From Nomia melanderi (taxonomy: Eukaryota > Arthropoda > Insecta > Hymenoptera > Halictidae), in assembly GCF_051020985.1 (NCBI RefSeq), contig NC_135007.1, forward strand, positions 13,729,501 to 13,793,500: a stretch of DNA of 64,000 nt, in the 5' to 3' direction. The notes under the pieces are model-generated. The model saw only the letters and a list, made by a program, of their open reading frames with translations, was not told where the DNA came from and searched no databases. A program made the translations under genes and the position numbers. This document shows positions 1 to 12,240 of this stretch, in pieces (position 1 is the first letter of the stretch; each line of letters begins with the position of its first letter).

Positions 1-82
1 CCCCTCTTCGAGGCACGTACCGCCTTCGGGTCTTGAGCATTTTTCATCGCGCGCCGACGCACCGCGCCGACATTCCACGGAA

Positions 83-130
83 CTCTCTCCCTCTCCTCCT
101 GTCCTCCTCCCGTTCCCCCTTTCCCTTCTT
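83..130 (+). repeat. Pyrimidine tract (C/T-rich)
   Basis: About 48 bases are almost entirely C and T, with only two G interruptions. The complementary strand is a polypurine run. It is low-complexity DNA; no AG directly after it makes a convincing 3' splice site. Confidence 0.7.
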
Positions 131-600
131 CGCCGGCGTCCATCGCGAGCGCGTGAAACGCGAGCAATCGCCGGTATTTTTCTGAACGTTCCCTCGCCGA
201 ACGGTGGAAAGACGAGAAGAGGGCGAGGAGGGGGAGAGAAATCATCCCCGGCCGAGGACGCGCGCGCGAGAATTTCGGCGGAACGGATCCCACACGCGCG
301 CGGGTCGATGCACGAGCGAGCATTATCGAGGGCACCGCACAGAACGATACATGCATTACGTTCCGCGCGAAAGATACATGGCGGGCGGCGGTGCAGGCGC
401 GTATCGGACCGCGACGCTCGGCTACGGGCCGCAAAGCGCGAGGTATCGGCCGGGCTTTTCGGGGGATCACCGCCAAAAAGTTTACATCGCGTACCGGACG
501 AGAGGACCATCGTGGCCGAAATCGGCCGGCGATTTCTCGGCGCCGTCTCGCGTTCCCCGTTACACGATCGAATAAATCAAGGTACCCCGCGGGTGACTTA

Positions 601-612
601 ATTAGGTGAGTC
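601..612 (+). other. Candidate 5' splice site (TTAG|GTGAGT)
   Basis: The sequence TTAG followed by GTGAGT matches the eukaryotic donor consensus at every intronic position +1 to +6. The putative exon would end at 605. No polypyrimidine-AG acceptor is evident directly upstream, and the preceding 600 bases do not encode a recognisable protein. If real, the exon would be untranslated or would start before the window. The + orientation agrees with the stronger splice candidate near 21.1 kb. A single donor match can occur by chance in 64 kb. Confidence 0.2.
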
Positions 613-1370
613 CCTGTTAAAGGGGAGAACTCGATTACGAGAGCGGGCCGCGGCGAAAAAGAAAAACGGGGGGCATGGGCGCGATCGCGAGCGAGCGGCC
701 GCGCGAGCACGCGCGTGCAAAGGATATAATCCGTGCGTGCGCGTTCCGAGGTATTTTCGTTCGGCCGATTATTCCGTACACGACGGACACGCACCGGCCG
801 GTCGGCCTCTACGAATTCGTGCCTCGGCCGGATGAATAATTGCTTTTAATACCGTATCCCCCTCTCCGCGGGCTTCACGGAGGCGACGAGTGATAAATGC
901 CGAATCGAATCGTAATATTCCGACGGACGTTCGCTTCCTTTTTCACCGATGAATTTTACATCGACGCCCCGTCCGTACCGCGCGGTGTCCGTCCGTCCAT
1001 TTGTCCCGGCGACCGAGCGCCGTCCAGTTCTCGACGATTGAAATGAACGCGGCGCGTCACCGATTTTTTAGCGTGCCCCAAGGATAACGCGGCTGAACGG
1101 AGTCAACGGTGATCGAGTATTTGGTTCGCGGAATCGTTACCGGTTTTTCCCGGCGAGCATCCCCTCGGATGACAATCTTATTTCCGTCGATTCGCTCGCG
1201 ACGGGGGTCTGGTAATCGCCTCGCGAACCTCCGTAAATACGAGACGAACGGTCGCGACCGTACCAAGCGCGAGCAAAGAAACGCTTGGAAAGCGGAGAGT
1301 CCCCGGTTCGCTCTCCGTCACCGGCACTCCAGGAAAGCAACCGCTGCTCGGCGACGATCGGCGACGAGCA

Positions 1371-1395
1371 GCGACAAGCCGCGACAAGCCGCGAC
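1371..1395 (+). repeat. Short tandem repeat (GCGACAAGCC)2.5
   Basis: Two full copies of GCGACAAGCC are followed by GCGAC. The flanks carry related GCGACGA words, which suggests local slippage. Confidence 0.7.
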
Positions 1396-2956
1396 GAGAG
1401 TGTCGCGTTTCTTCCGCTTATTTAATTTACCTTCGGGCATGCGGCGAATACGCCACGCACCGAACACGACCACGACGACGATGCAATTTGCTTCGCGCCC
1501 CTCGGGCTCGGCTTCCGCCTCCTTCGTTTCGCTTTCTTTAGCCGTGGCTCGTTTTCAGCCGTTCGTCATCCTCGCCGGACGGTCTCGCGACGACCAGCCG
1601 ATAGGTGAATAGCCGTTTAACCTTCCCGAAGCAAATCATTCTTTGATTCGCGGGACGTCGAGCGACGTCCACGCGCCGAACGGCTCGAAAAGACTGGTTC
1701 CCATAGGAGCGCGAGTCATCGCTGCGCCGGGTAGGTCGTCCCCGCGAAGATACTAACGTCGCGTATTCCGAGCCGGCCATCGGGACACGGTTCCCAAAGA
1801 AACCGCGACGAACGCCACCAAAGATCGGGAATAAAGCGGCGCGGCGGGAGGAACAACGAAAGGGAACCGATGGACCGCGGTGTCTGCGGGAACGCGGCGG
1901 GGACACACCGCTTCGCGACTAATTAATGAACGTTGCTTCGATCAATTTACATTTACCGGCCGCCCCGTTCACCTCCCCGAGCGACGACACGGACACCTTC
2001 CCCCCCTACCCCGGTCGTTCCACTGCTCCTCCTCTCTTCGTTCTCGTCCTCTTTCCCCGGCCGGGCTCGGACGAGGGCGCGAAGGGGTGCAGCTTCGTTA
2101 GCGCCTCGAACAGACGTTTCGGAGATCCTTCGTACACGACCCCTGTGAACGCTACGAGCACCTTCGGGTCGGCTGCGCGTCTCCCGCCGTTGTCCGCGCA
2201 TTTATACCGGCTACGATATATCTTGTTTTTGTCGGAGACCTACATAAGCATCTCCCGTGCCGGTTGATTCGGTACAACCACGGATGTCGATTTGCTCGCC
2301 GCGCGAAAAAAAGGTTTAATGAATTCCCAAAGAGTGGAAGCCCGGCGACCGGGGCCGATACGTTTCGTGTCGTTCGTGGGATCGTTCTACGGTCGGGCAC
2401 GTTTCTCTGGAGAACGACTCCTCCGCGACGGGCAGCGTCGCAAATCAAACTCGTTGAGCCACGATCGAGCAGGCCGCGGAATTTCGAGAAGCCGCAGCGC
2501 GGAATTATCGGGAACGAGAACGTTCGGACGGATCTGGGAAACGTCGAAGCGAGAAGGAAGCGAAACCGCCAACGAGTAGATTCCCTTGGTTCGTTGAACG
2601 TCGACCGAGCGGAGTAATCGCCTGCTCGTCCCCGCGCAAATAGCATTCAGCCGCGAGGGGCACTCTAAACCTTTCTTGTCTCTGCGCGCACCATCAAAAA
2701 ACGGATGCTATTTTATCTCACTCAAGGACCCTTCGAACAGCTCGCAGCTAATTTTGCGGTCGACTAAACGACGACGCGGCGAGGAGACCGAGAGAAGAAA
2801 GAAACTCTTCTATCTGCCGTGCCGTTTACGTTCGCCTCGCCGGCCGCAAGAAGATGGAAATTGCTTACCCGTCCTTGAAGCGTTTGCGCGAAACTCGTAA
2901 TACTAGGAATTCTTTGCTGCTTCCATCTTTTAGGCTAAATGCACACACGAGCAATT

Positions 2957-2986
2957 CGCGGCGGCGGCGGCGGCGGCGGCGGCGGC
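2957..2986 (+). repeat. (GCG)n trinucleotide microsatellite
   Basis: About ten uninterrupted GCG/CGG units. Read in frame it would give poly-Ala, poly-Gly or poly-Arg. On the minus strand it falls in a short frame as an alanine run, with no other protein-like context around it. Confidence 0.95.
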
Positions 2987-2989
2987 CGT

Positions 2990-5900
2990 TTTAGAAGAGC
3001 AAAGACGTAAAGTTCTTTCGTCCCTCGGTAAGAGGAATAAAAGAAACTCGCGTCTCGTTATTCCTTCGAAATGATTTGACCTACACTCGTCCTTGGGAAC
3101 CCGCAGGAAACACGACACGTTTCCCGGAAACCTTGAACTCCGAGGCTAGTGTGCCGCGTCGTGGTTCGTCGCGAAACGGTCGGTCAGCGATTTTTTTTCG
3201 GGCCGAGCACGGTCGTCGGGCAATGGCGACGGCGATGGCGCGGCGACGTGCATCCAGAGGCCACGGGACAAGGACGGAAGCAGAGGGCCGCCTTTACGCT
3301 CGGAGCATGCGATTAAAGTTTTTGTACGCGAACGAATGGGGACTGAAGTGCCGGGGCAAGAAGAAGAACGCCAGAGCCGAAGCCGGGGTTCGTCTATTGG
3401 CGGACGCAAATCGCGTCGTATTCGACGCAAAGGCAACGCAACGCAATGGTCCGTATTTCGAGGTTTTTGCAGTTCCGCGGAACGCCGCTCGGCTCCGCAA
3501 CGACCCCACCGAATTTCGTCCGTTCGCGTTCTCTAGGTGGGATGTCATTTCGGCCGCGGCGATATCCCTACGCCATTCGGACTGGAAAGGTTCTTCTACG
3601 GTCGGTCGTTTCATGCGCGATGCGTGAGGCCCGGCAAGGTGCAAATCTCATACACCTGGATCGTTACGCCGTGAATCAGCGATTGCTTTTACGAAGCCAG
3701 GGATATTGAAATGGGGCTGGAACAGGGACGTCGAAGACTCGATTTACGAAGATGAGGCGCGCTCGGCTTAACTCGTGTTCCCCGCCTCTGTCGGTGACGA
3801 CCTCCGGCCGTTTCAACGTGCGTCGATGATTATCGGGATGAAACGTACCTTTTTGTGTTTCTGTATTACGTATCATTAATGCGGGGCCCTGTCGGTTACG
3901 TTAATAACGTCGGCCGATGTTGACGGTTTTTCGTTTAAGAAAATGGCCTTCGGTATTTTGCCAAATAAATGCGTCTCCATCTACGCGACCCACCGTTCCG
4001 CGGCTCGGTGAACGCGCGCGCCGGCGTAACACCACGGCAAACTTTATGCCTGTCCCGGCGTCGTTCCCTTCGTACCTCGCTGCAAAAAGGTTGGACACCG
4101 GCAATTCATTCTTAAGGGTCGTTACTTCGAGTCGTTACATTCTACGCGAGATGCACGCGTCGAACGCGTTCACCGGGGGGATCATCGGGGCTGGCCGAAC
4201 TGCCTAGGGAAAAAGCAATTCCGTGTTAGGGACGTCTACTTTCGTGGATTATTCCCGTCGGCCGGAGGTGTGACTGACCGGTCCTACGGCGATCCACGTA
4301 TTTCGACCGTCCGTCGCCCCGTGGGACACCGGAACGAGGGGCAAGGTAATAAATTATTATCGCGTCGATAAGGAATGTCGATGGGGTCCGACGATAGGGG
4401 CTGTAAGTCCCGAGGAACGCTGCCGCGGTGGTTATCGACCTCCTAATAGACTCGTTTCTGGGTGTCATTCCCGATATCGACGCGGGTGATTGATCCCAGT
4501 GCCGACGACTCGCCTCCGTGCCCGACGATTTTCCATTCATCGTTTCGTGCTCGATCCGTTCGTATCGCGTTAACGAGCTGCGACGGCTCGAATAATCCAC
4601 GTTTCATTCCGCTGCACGGTCGTCGTCGTGTTCTCACACGCCGGCCGTCAGTTCCGATTGAAACCGACGCGAAATCTCTCTCGTCGCAGCCGACCCTCGG
4701 ACCAGCGTGTTTTCGTCGGTCGCCGTCCGCGTTCTCCGGTGACAAAAGCGGTTCAATGAATCAAACGTACTCGAGGCCTAACAGCCTTCGGCTCCAGGAA
4801 GCGGCCGAAATGATCCGCCTTATCTCTCGCGCGAGGTATTTGTCCAGAGCGAAGCTAGCCGGTCGGCTGACCGACCGACCGGCCGACCGGGCTCGATCGA
4901 TCGTAAATTGAATCTCAGCGCGCGCGTACCGTCCTCCTTCCTTCCAAGCGCAGCGGTCGGTTTATTCTCCGGTCAACGATGATTCTCCTTCTCCGGGCTC
5001 GGAACGGCGCAACGTGATTTTGTTTTCTCACCGGCCGGCCCCGTTCGTTTCTGCATTTTTCCACGTACGGTATTGCACAGGGGAGGAGGGAAGGCCGGTC
5101 CGCGCAGCCGGTCGGACGGCCGCGCGAAGTTCACCGAACAAACGGAAAGGAGAACAGCCGGCAGAAGGTCTCTGCGGTTGTAAAGCGGTAATCAGACATA
5201 ACACCGAGACCTTTCCGCGAGACTATTTCCGTCACGGCGTTCGTCGGTCATCGGGCTGCTGTAAAATTCTCTTGTTGCGCTCGGAAGACGCCAATGAGAT
5301 CATCTCCTGACTCATTTTCGGGTTTTATCGCTTTGTTTTATCGCGTCGCGCCCGTCTCACGGATCAACTGGAAGCTAGACGTTCAACGGCTGTTCCCATT
5401 ATTCCGAAGAACGTTACGCTCACCGATCGGCAGCTTTCGCCGTGGAACTTTCCTTCCGAACCGACGATCGACGACGACAAAGGCCGTTTGTTACGAGGGA
5501 GGGAGGTATGTTCCGAAAAGTCGAAACGGTCCGTTCATTTATTCTTGGACCGATCGAACGCCGGTACGTCCACCGACTGAGGTTCGGTCAATTAATTACG
5601 CCGGTTGCGGGGAGGGTCGAGGCGGGAGCGGGTTGCCGCGTTCGCAATGACCGCGGCGCTGCGTCGTAAATTACACGACGCGGTCATTTGTTTTCGGAAG
5701 CTTGACCCCACGATTAGGGCTACCAGACCGCGGTCTCGGCGTACAATCATCAACTATTTGTTATTACGATAATTGAGGATTGTCTGTCCGTCTATAGAAA
5801 CATACCGATGGAACCTGTGTTGCCAGTCTCCCTGACACGCATTCCGCGTCGCAGTCGAACCGATCCACGCAGAATCGCGGCGGACAAGTGCTCCCGCTGT

Positions 5901-6260
5901 TCCAGCGTCGCGGTACACAATCGTCGCGCCCGGAATGTGGACCGATCCTTTCACGCGTCTAGCGAGCGCGTGTCTCCCTTAGCACCTGCCAGGAGCGTAG
6001 GCAACGCTTTCGATCGACGTTCAACACGGTTGATCGATCGGGGAGGGGGGGACCGGTGTTACATAAAATGGGAACGCGGAGCGGCTCCGCGTTAATCGGC
6101 CGATAATTCGTTCCCGCGTGATCTCGGTAATGCCCGGTCTGGCGGTCGGCGTCGATCAAAATTGCACGTTACAGCCGCCATTCCGTCCTTTACCGGTTTC
6201 GCTAATCCGACACGATTGTTGCGTACGACTGCGAGGCCAGCCCACGACGTCGATCGGCGT
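2990..6260. other. Gene-free CpG-rich stretch
   Basis: No gene is supported. The largest frame, 3076-3627 on +, is opposed by a 116-codon minus frame and matches no family I know. There is a CGAC/CCGA-rich patch at 4861-4895 (tandem CCGA with palindromic CCGG), a G-rich run at 6040-6051, and an odd-centred palindrome at 6073-6093 listed separately. Confidence 0.6.
6073..6093. other. 21 bp palindrome, 10 bp arms, 1 nt centre
   Basis: The left arm AACGCGGAGC and the right arm GCTCCGCGTT are perfect reverse complements around a single G at 6083. It may be a dimeric protein-binding site or a chance cruciform-capable palindrome. There is no U-run, and no bacterial terminator is implied in this eukaryotic context. 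Confidence 0.7.
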
Positions 6261-6264
6261 TCGG

Positions 6265-6304
6265 CGATTCAACGAATCAACGATTCAACGATTCAACGAT
6301 TCAA
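6265..6304 (+). repeat. 8 bp minisatellite (CGATTCAA)5
   Basis: Five head-to-tail copies of CGATTCAA. The second is a one-base variant, CGAATCAA. Copies are contiguous with no spacers, so this is not a CRISPR array. Confidence 0.92.
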
Positions 6305-6494
6305 CGATCGTTCGCAACGCGTGTCGCGCCTATAATGCTCCCAACAACGGAATCCCTCTCGCCGATTGGGTTTAGCCGATCGACGAGATCGATCGAATCG
6401 GATCGACGAACACCGGGGCATTGTTGGCTCGGGAACGTGGGACGAACGGCGGCGAGGCACGCGTGGCACGCGTTTCACGCACGATCGGACGAGA

Positions 6495-6720
6495 GACGAC
6501 GCGATCTCAATTATTTAATTTTTTGTGATTGTCTATTACGTTTCAATGTACGTGTCATTCTTCGGACAAATACGGAGAATTTTTGTAGTTTAAAGAAACT
6601 TGAAAGTGGTGAGAGAGAGAGAGAGAGCGTGTATGTTTTCGCGTTACCGAATTGCGATGGATATTTGTTGTACGATACAAGGAGTAGAAAAGTGGTACAA
6701 CACTAGAGAAACAAACAACT
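6495..6720. other. AT-leaning island with GA microsatellite
   Basis: This segment is clearly richer in A/T and poorer in CpG than its flanks. It contains long T runs and the (GA)8 array at 6611-6627. Short frames on both strands read through it with no recognisable motif. It could be an old transposon fragment or a conserved non-coding element; no inverted termini were found. Confidence 0.4.
6611..6627 (+). repeat. (GA)n microsatellite
   Basis: Seventeen bases of perfect GA dinucleotide repeat. Confidence 0.95.
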
Positions 6721-8790
6721 GTTCTTCCGTCAAGCGCCTAGTGTTTGACGATTTCGACCCACTGCGTGACGCAAGCGCACGTGTAAACGAAACTATGCGC
6801 GCAGTCATCGCCACGAGCACCTGACGACGCGAGCACAATGCTTCGACTCGACACGATTCACGGATGGGACTCTCGAAGCGGTCGACGACTATTCGACTGA
6901 AACGCTCTCGCGTTTTCGTCCTGTGTTCTCGTGAAATCGGCCGGCGACACCGGAACGTTTCAATTTTCGGTTCGCCGCGACGAAGGTTCTATCGTTCGTT
7001 CTGCTCGGAAGACAAATACAAGGAGTACACGATGTACCGGTCCCTCGTTAGCCATCCACGACGGATAGCTCGCGTCGCAGCCGAGCAACCAGCAATCCCG
7101 CGTACATCGTCGACACTAAGTAGATACGCGTCCTGTTCGAGCGGCCGTAACGCGGGGAGGAGCGAGCGAATCGATACGGCGCGTGTGCTCGTTCCGGTAC
7201 ACGCAGTCGCAACGCTCGAACGACTCCGCGGCGAATCTGTTCTGGACACTGCGGGGGTGCAGGACGGTTCGCGGAGCGATGCGTGCGACCGCGGCCGAGC
7301 TTCTCCTCCGCAACCGAGACGGATGCGACGACTCCGATTTCTATTGGAAACGAGCAGCCTTCGAAAAGTCGGGTCTATGTATTCGTCCGGCGTGAAAAGA
7401 AAGGAAGGAACGCGAGTACCGGCGGCCACGCGTCGTAGCGCTCGAGGAACGCTGGTAATCGCGTGCATGCCAGAGATTTATGCTTTCCGATCGGTGAGAA
7501 ATCTCTCGGGAATAATTAAATGAGCGAGGACCGTTCGCGCTGAGGAACCAGTAGAATTTTCCGCGGTGCGGTGGTCTCGCGGGACCAGGTTACAGCACGC
7601 TATACAGCTTCGGATCGCGGTGTTTTATCCAGTGTTCCTAGAGGTTCTGCCGTCGTTAGTTATCTCTTTATTAAGAAGATCGCGTGCAGTTCGCCCGTCT
7701 TTTCTCCCGTTGCGTCCCGGATTAGCGATCTCCGTTCGTGGGACGCGTTTAATGCCGAGCCCGAGTGGACTTTTTTACACGGCGCGACGTATTAACGTTC
7801 CCGAGTAATGGCCGGGAACGGGGGCGACACACGCGTGGGGAAACGAGGCGATTCATTCGATCCGTTTCGAGCTCGACAAAGGTGCGCGCCTTAATGTTGG
7901 GGTAGGAGACGCGTAATCCAACATCGGGACGCCATTACGTCGCCGAGAGGGGGCCTCTCGTACACGTCGCGCAGCGGTATCCCCCGGCGGATCGTGATTT
8001 TACACGCTCGCGAGGATTTCGTATTTACGCGGTCAGCTATGACGAACGTAAAAGCAAAAAACGTCCGCGGTTTTGATCGTGCTGCCGCGACGGATCCCCT
8101 TGGTCCACGTCCAGGTTTGCGTACGCGTCTATCCGGCCGTTCGTTATTAACTTTACGCTATCTCGGACGACCATCTTTACGCTGCCGGATCGGGTGAGGC
8201 GTATCTACCGTGAGCCCTTGGTCTACCGACGTTACGTGGCCGCGCTCTCAGCCGCACACAGCCACGCGCAACCCCCTTCGTACACGAGGTGTACGTCAGT
8301 GTCCCGGCGACCGGCGAGTAACAGGCTTAGCTCCGTCTCTCTTGAAAATTGCCCGCCATATTTTTACCATATTACTTCATTTTTAAGCCATCACCTCCCG
8401 CTTCTGGCCGGACTCGCTGCCACCACCACCACCTTCCTTCCATTCGCTGCTACCTTCGTCACCTTCCCTCGTCTTTCCGCTTCTCTTCCATCTCGACGCG
8501 TTCGCCGATCTTCTCGTTCCTCCTCTGCGCCGCATTCGCGGGCCCCCTCCGCCGCGCACCCCTCCGCCCCGCGATCCAACGGCGATGCATCTGGCTCGCC
8601 GTACGCGATCCCGCGTGCTACCATTTTACTCGCGGAAGGCTCGCGTATCCCCGGCCCTACCCGCCTCTCCTTGCTCCCTCCCAGCTCGTAGCATCCCGGT
8701 CCCTGCCCCACCGATTCCTCCGAATTACTCCGCTTCGCCGCGTCGGGACAGAAATTCGCCGCGAACGAGTCGCGCGCGCTCGCGCGAGTT

Positions 8791-8809
8791 ATTCCCCTCC
8801 GAGGGGAAT
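8791..8809. other. 19 bp palindrome, 9 bp arms, 1 nt centre
   Basis: The left arm ATTCCCCTC and the right arm GAGGGGAAT are perfect reverse complements around C8800. The arms resemble paired zinc-finger or Rel-like half-sites only in general appearance; no factor is assigned. Confidence 0.65.
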
Positions 8810-8959
8810 CGGCCGGGGAGCATCCACCCGGACCGGCCGATCACCGCAAGATGCAATATGCGCTTTTTGTAGCAATATTTGAAGCGAATTTAAAATAATG
8901 ATCGTCCCCCGACCTCGGGCGTACGCGGGCCACGTCAGCGAAGCTGAAATCCGTGGGGG

Positions 8960-9112
8960 CGCGGCCGAAGGGAAAGGAACGGAAGGCATAAAAAGGGGAG
9001 AGGGCCGAACGGGCCGCGGACGAGGAGGAGCAGGGCCAGAAGGAGATAGAACAGGGGTGACCCGGGGACCGAGAGAGACGATGAGAGACGGGCCGAGGAG
9101 GAGGGGGAAGAG
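8960..9112 (+). repeat. Purine-rich low-complexity tract
   Basis: Dominated by G and A (GGAAAGG, GAGGAGGAG, GAGAGAGACG) with scattered interruptions. Both strands stay open for about 100 codons here because purine-rich DNA lacks stops, not because it is coding. Confidence 0.65.
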
Positions 9113-11155
9113 GCCGACGTCTACGGGGCGAGTTAATGAGATCACGCGTAATCGAAAATTGTCTGCCGTTCGAATTTTATTGGAACGGCCGTAGCCCACG
9201 CAAAAATCACTCCTGCAGGCTCCTCTGGTAGCGTACCGTGAGGCGAGCCAGCGATGATGCTCCGGATGATACCCCTGCGCGCGTCAAGGGGGACCCTGGC
9301 CTGTGTATGATCAGCTTCGAACGCGCCGTTTTCGTAATAAGGGACCGACCTCTTTCCACTTTTTTTCATGCAACTGTTATTTCCCGATCGATACTTTGTT
9401 TCGTTTCTTTGCCGCGGGCTTTCACCAACAACGATGGCAATCCAGATGCAGCGTCGACTTAATTGAAAATCCGAGCTCCGGATATGATGCTGAATGCCGC
9501 TCGATAATAACGGTGCATCTTACGAACGAGCCGTGATTATACATATAAATGGAAACCAGTTGATTTTCATTTACCGCTATCGCGGATCGCTTTAGCACCG
9601 TTTCCGTTTCATCGACGCTTCCGACGCGTAATCGAGGCGCCTTGTCGCTGTCGCTGGCCTCGCCTTGTTCCGTTTGCGAGCGATACCATCGAGCACCGCG
9701 TTTCTTCCCGAGTACCAGCGACCTTTGTCAACCCTTGCGAAGGGATCTCGCGCCGACTGATGACGCGCGTTACGTAAAGATCCGACTCAACGGCGCCGTT
9801 GTTGCAATGGCAGGCGAGTCTCTTGGCTAGAGTCCACCGAGCTTCGAGACGAAATCGCCGCTGAAATTTTCGGGGATGGATCTGCGAAGGAGGCGGTTGA
9901 ATTTGATGAAGCGAGGCGAGAAAATATGTTTATGACGGCCGTCTGGAAATAATAACGCGCGTTACAATGTATCATGCACCACTGGTTACCGAAACAAGCC
10001 GCAACGAGGGCCAGCAGCGTAGCTTGTGGTCACGGGAGAATTTTTTTCCGCGCACGCCGCTGATCCGAGGTGGTCCGCATCGGAAGAAACAAAGAAAGAA
10101 AGAACCGCCGCCGTAATGATCGAATGTTCTCGGTTTCTTCGCTTCGACGGCGACGCCAGCCGCGAAACAATACCGGTCGCAGGGAGTCCCATCGACGCAC
10201 GTTCGTGACAAAGGGAGATGTCCGACGCGTCGACGATTCGCCGGGATCGCCGGTACGTACGTGGAATAATCGATCGACTGGCTGGTCGGTCGGTGGACCG
10301 ATCGTTAATGAGCAAAGAAGAAAGTCCGGCGGTAAGTGCCGAATGCCACGAAACGCACGATTCGTGGCCGATCGAGCGCAGCCGCGCCGGCCGTTCGGCC
10401 GATCGGCCGATCGGTTTGGGAGAGGTAATCGTATCGCATGAAAAGTTTGGAGCGTACTGTAAAATTATCCGTCGGCGCTCCCGTATTATCTATGCCCTCA
10501 GTCCAGCCGAATGCATGCGCGCTCGTTCCTTCCTACCCGAGCATCGGAAGCCTCCGTCGAAACGCGCGAGAGATGGTAATACGCGTAATGATAGGCTGCG
10601 TCTCGACTAATCATAAGTCGGACTATGAAATTTGCGCGAATTCGTCCCTGACCGCTCGAGATTCGAGAGGCGAGAAATGCCTAATGTCTTCCTCGCACTT
10701 CTTTTTCCCCGGTGCCTCGACCATTTGCAAACGGGTCACGTTCCATCGGGTTTGATCAGGAAACGGCGACGTCGCGTCGCGCCGCATCGCGAGTCCCCCC
10801 CCTCGCCGTTGTCTAGGATCCCTTTGAACTCGCCGTTCGTCCCTCGACCTTGGTCGGCGGGGGGTCGAAAGCCGGCGGTGGGGAAAGATGTCGCGAGAAC
10901 CGGGAAACTCTCTCGAGTGAAATGGCTCGGCGGTTCTGGGGCGGCGAGCGGCGGGGTATCGTCCGCGGAGCTCGAAATTACGTAGAATGTTTTCGAAGGA
11001 GGTGAACGGCTGCTGTCGATGGGGAAACACGGGCCTGCCAGGATCGCGGGCGCAACGCTTGTCGTGGGGGCAAGGTAACGAGCGGGTAGCCGATAGGTAT
11101 GAGTACAACAACCATGCGGCAACAACCTCCTGTAGGTAAGCCGAGGAACGCAGAA

Positions 11156-11173
11156 GGAGGTAGGTAGGTAGGC
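11156..11173 (+). repeat. (AGGT)n tetranucleotide repeat
   Basis: Four tandem AGGT/GGTA units next to a GTAGGTAAGC word at about 11132-11141. The latter also resembles a 5' splice site but has only a weak pyrimidine tract before it. Confidence 0.8.
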
Positions 11174-11393
11174 AGTGGTAGTCGTCGGTGCTGGCTGGGC
11201 TGCCGTACCATATTATTAAGGCGGCCAACCGGTGTGACGCTCCGCGTCCCAGGAGCCAATGGCACCGCGTCTCATCGCGGCAGGAATGCGTCCACTCCTA
11301 CCTTCGCTCTTGCCCTCCACGAAAACGAGCCCCCACCGTTTCCGGCAAGATCGACGAATTCTCTCTTCTTGCGTCGGGATCGATCCGAAACTG

Positions 11394-11518
11394 CCTCGTT
11401 TCGTCTCTCTTTCTATCTCTATCTTTATCTCTATCTCTCTCCCTCTCCTTCTCACCCTCTCCCCTCTCTCTCTCTCTCTTTCTCGTGCCATCCTCTCGCT
11501 TCTTTCTCTCGCTGTCTT
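11394..11518 (+). repeat. Long (CT)n-type pyrimidine tract
   Basis: About 125 bases of CT, TATCT and CCTCT repeats with few purines. It is an imperfect dinucleotide microsatellite. The 256-codon + frame crossing it (11259-12029) owes its Ser/Leu run to this repeat. Confidence 0.92.
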
Positions 11519-12109
11519 TATTGCTCGACACGTTGAATCGTCGTCGACGGCGACAACGACCGTGACGACCGAAACACCGGCAACTTTGGCGTCGATTTCC
11601 GTTCGTCCGAGCAACCGGATGTCGGCGCACCGCTTCGTTTCGGTCAACACTCGCAGCGGTGGGGTTGGCCCGAGCGAATCGAGAAATTTCCAGAAGAGAG
11701 GGTCTCCTTTCGTTTTACTCGCGAGCAACGCCGCGGTAAGGAGTTACGATCCGTGTAATAGCGTCACGGTGCGAGAAACGGAAGGGGCGTCGATTAACCG
11801 AAACGTTTGCGGCTCGGCCGTCCGACATGGGCAGTGTCGATACCTTCGGAAACAAGCCACGAACGCTAATTTTCGGGGGAATATTGGCGTTCCTTGGAAA
11901 GAGATCGATACCTGGAATTTATCGTTTCCCCTGCGCTCGGATTATCACCGTTCTCGATTACTCGGGGTGGCTGAACTCTCGCATCTCCCGGCGAACCGAG
12001 CCATTCGCCTCTTCCAATCACGATCTTAATAACCTCGGACGGTCGAAAAGAGGACGAAGACGGCGCTGTCGACGACAACGACGCCGCGTACACGGCTCGC
12101 CGGCGAAAG

Positions 12110-12240
12110 TGGAACGAAAAGAGCCAGAAGAAGAGGAAGGAGAAGGAGAAGCAGGAGAAGCAGAAGAGAAAGAAGGCACTGGAGGGAGAGGAAAAGGAGG
12201 AGGTGGAGAAGAGAGAGGAAGAAAAAGTGATTCGGGAGGA
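12110..12240 (+). repeat. Purine tract (GAA/GGA repeats)
   Basis: About 130 bases of almost pure A/G in AAG, GGA and GAGAA units. In one + frame it would give Glu/Lys repeats, in the opposite strand Ser/Phe/Leu runs. It is a low-complexity, triplex-prone sequence with no adjoining protein-like region. Confidence 0.85.

Larger units (their letters stand above)
1..2950. other. Gene-free CpG-rich stretch
   Basis: No gene is supported. The open frames here (for example 1109-1612 on + and 2152-2646 on -) translate to arginine-rich sequence with no recognisable domain and overlap one another on opposite strands. Visible structure is limited to a pyrimidine tract at about 83-130, a 5' splice-site match at 605/606, a 10 bp tandem repeat at 1371-1395, and a C/T-rich segment at about 1998-2065. 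Confidence 0.6.
6850..11150. other. Gene-free stretch, mostly CpG-rich
   Basis: No gene is supported. Frames such as 6864-7523 (+) and 6989-7468 (-) overlap antisense and lack domains. A CCA run is at about 8419-8432, an odd-centred palindrome at 8791-8809, and a purine-rich zone at about 8960-9112. A quieter, more A/T-rich patch at 9300-9570 has TAAT and ATAAAT words of the kind common in insect regulatory DNA, but I cannot show a function. Confidence 0.55.

Noticed and set aside
11128..11142. CTGTAG|GTAAGC, a possible ratchet or donor site
   Set aside because: Good donor half, but the upstream acceptor half is purine-rich (GGCAACAACC) and no branch-point word is visible.
11259..12029. 256-codon frame on +
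   Set aside because: Its apparent Leu/Ser hydrophobic run is the translated CT microsatellite at 11394-11518.
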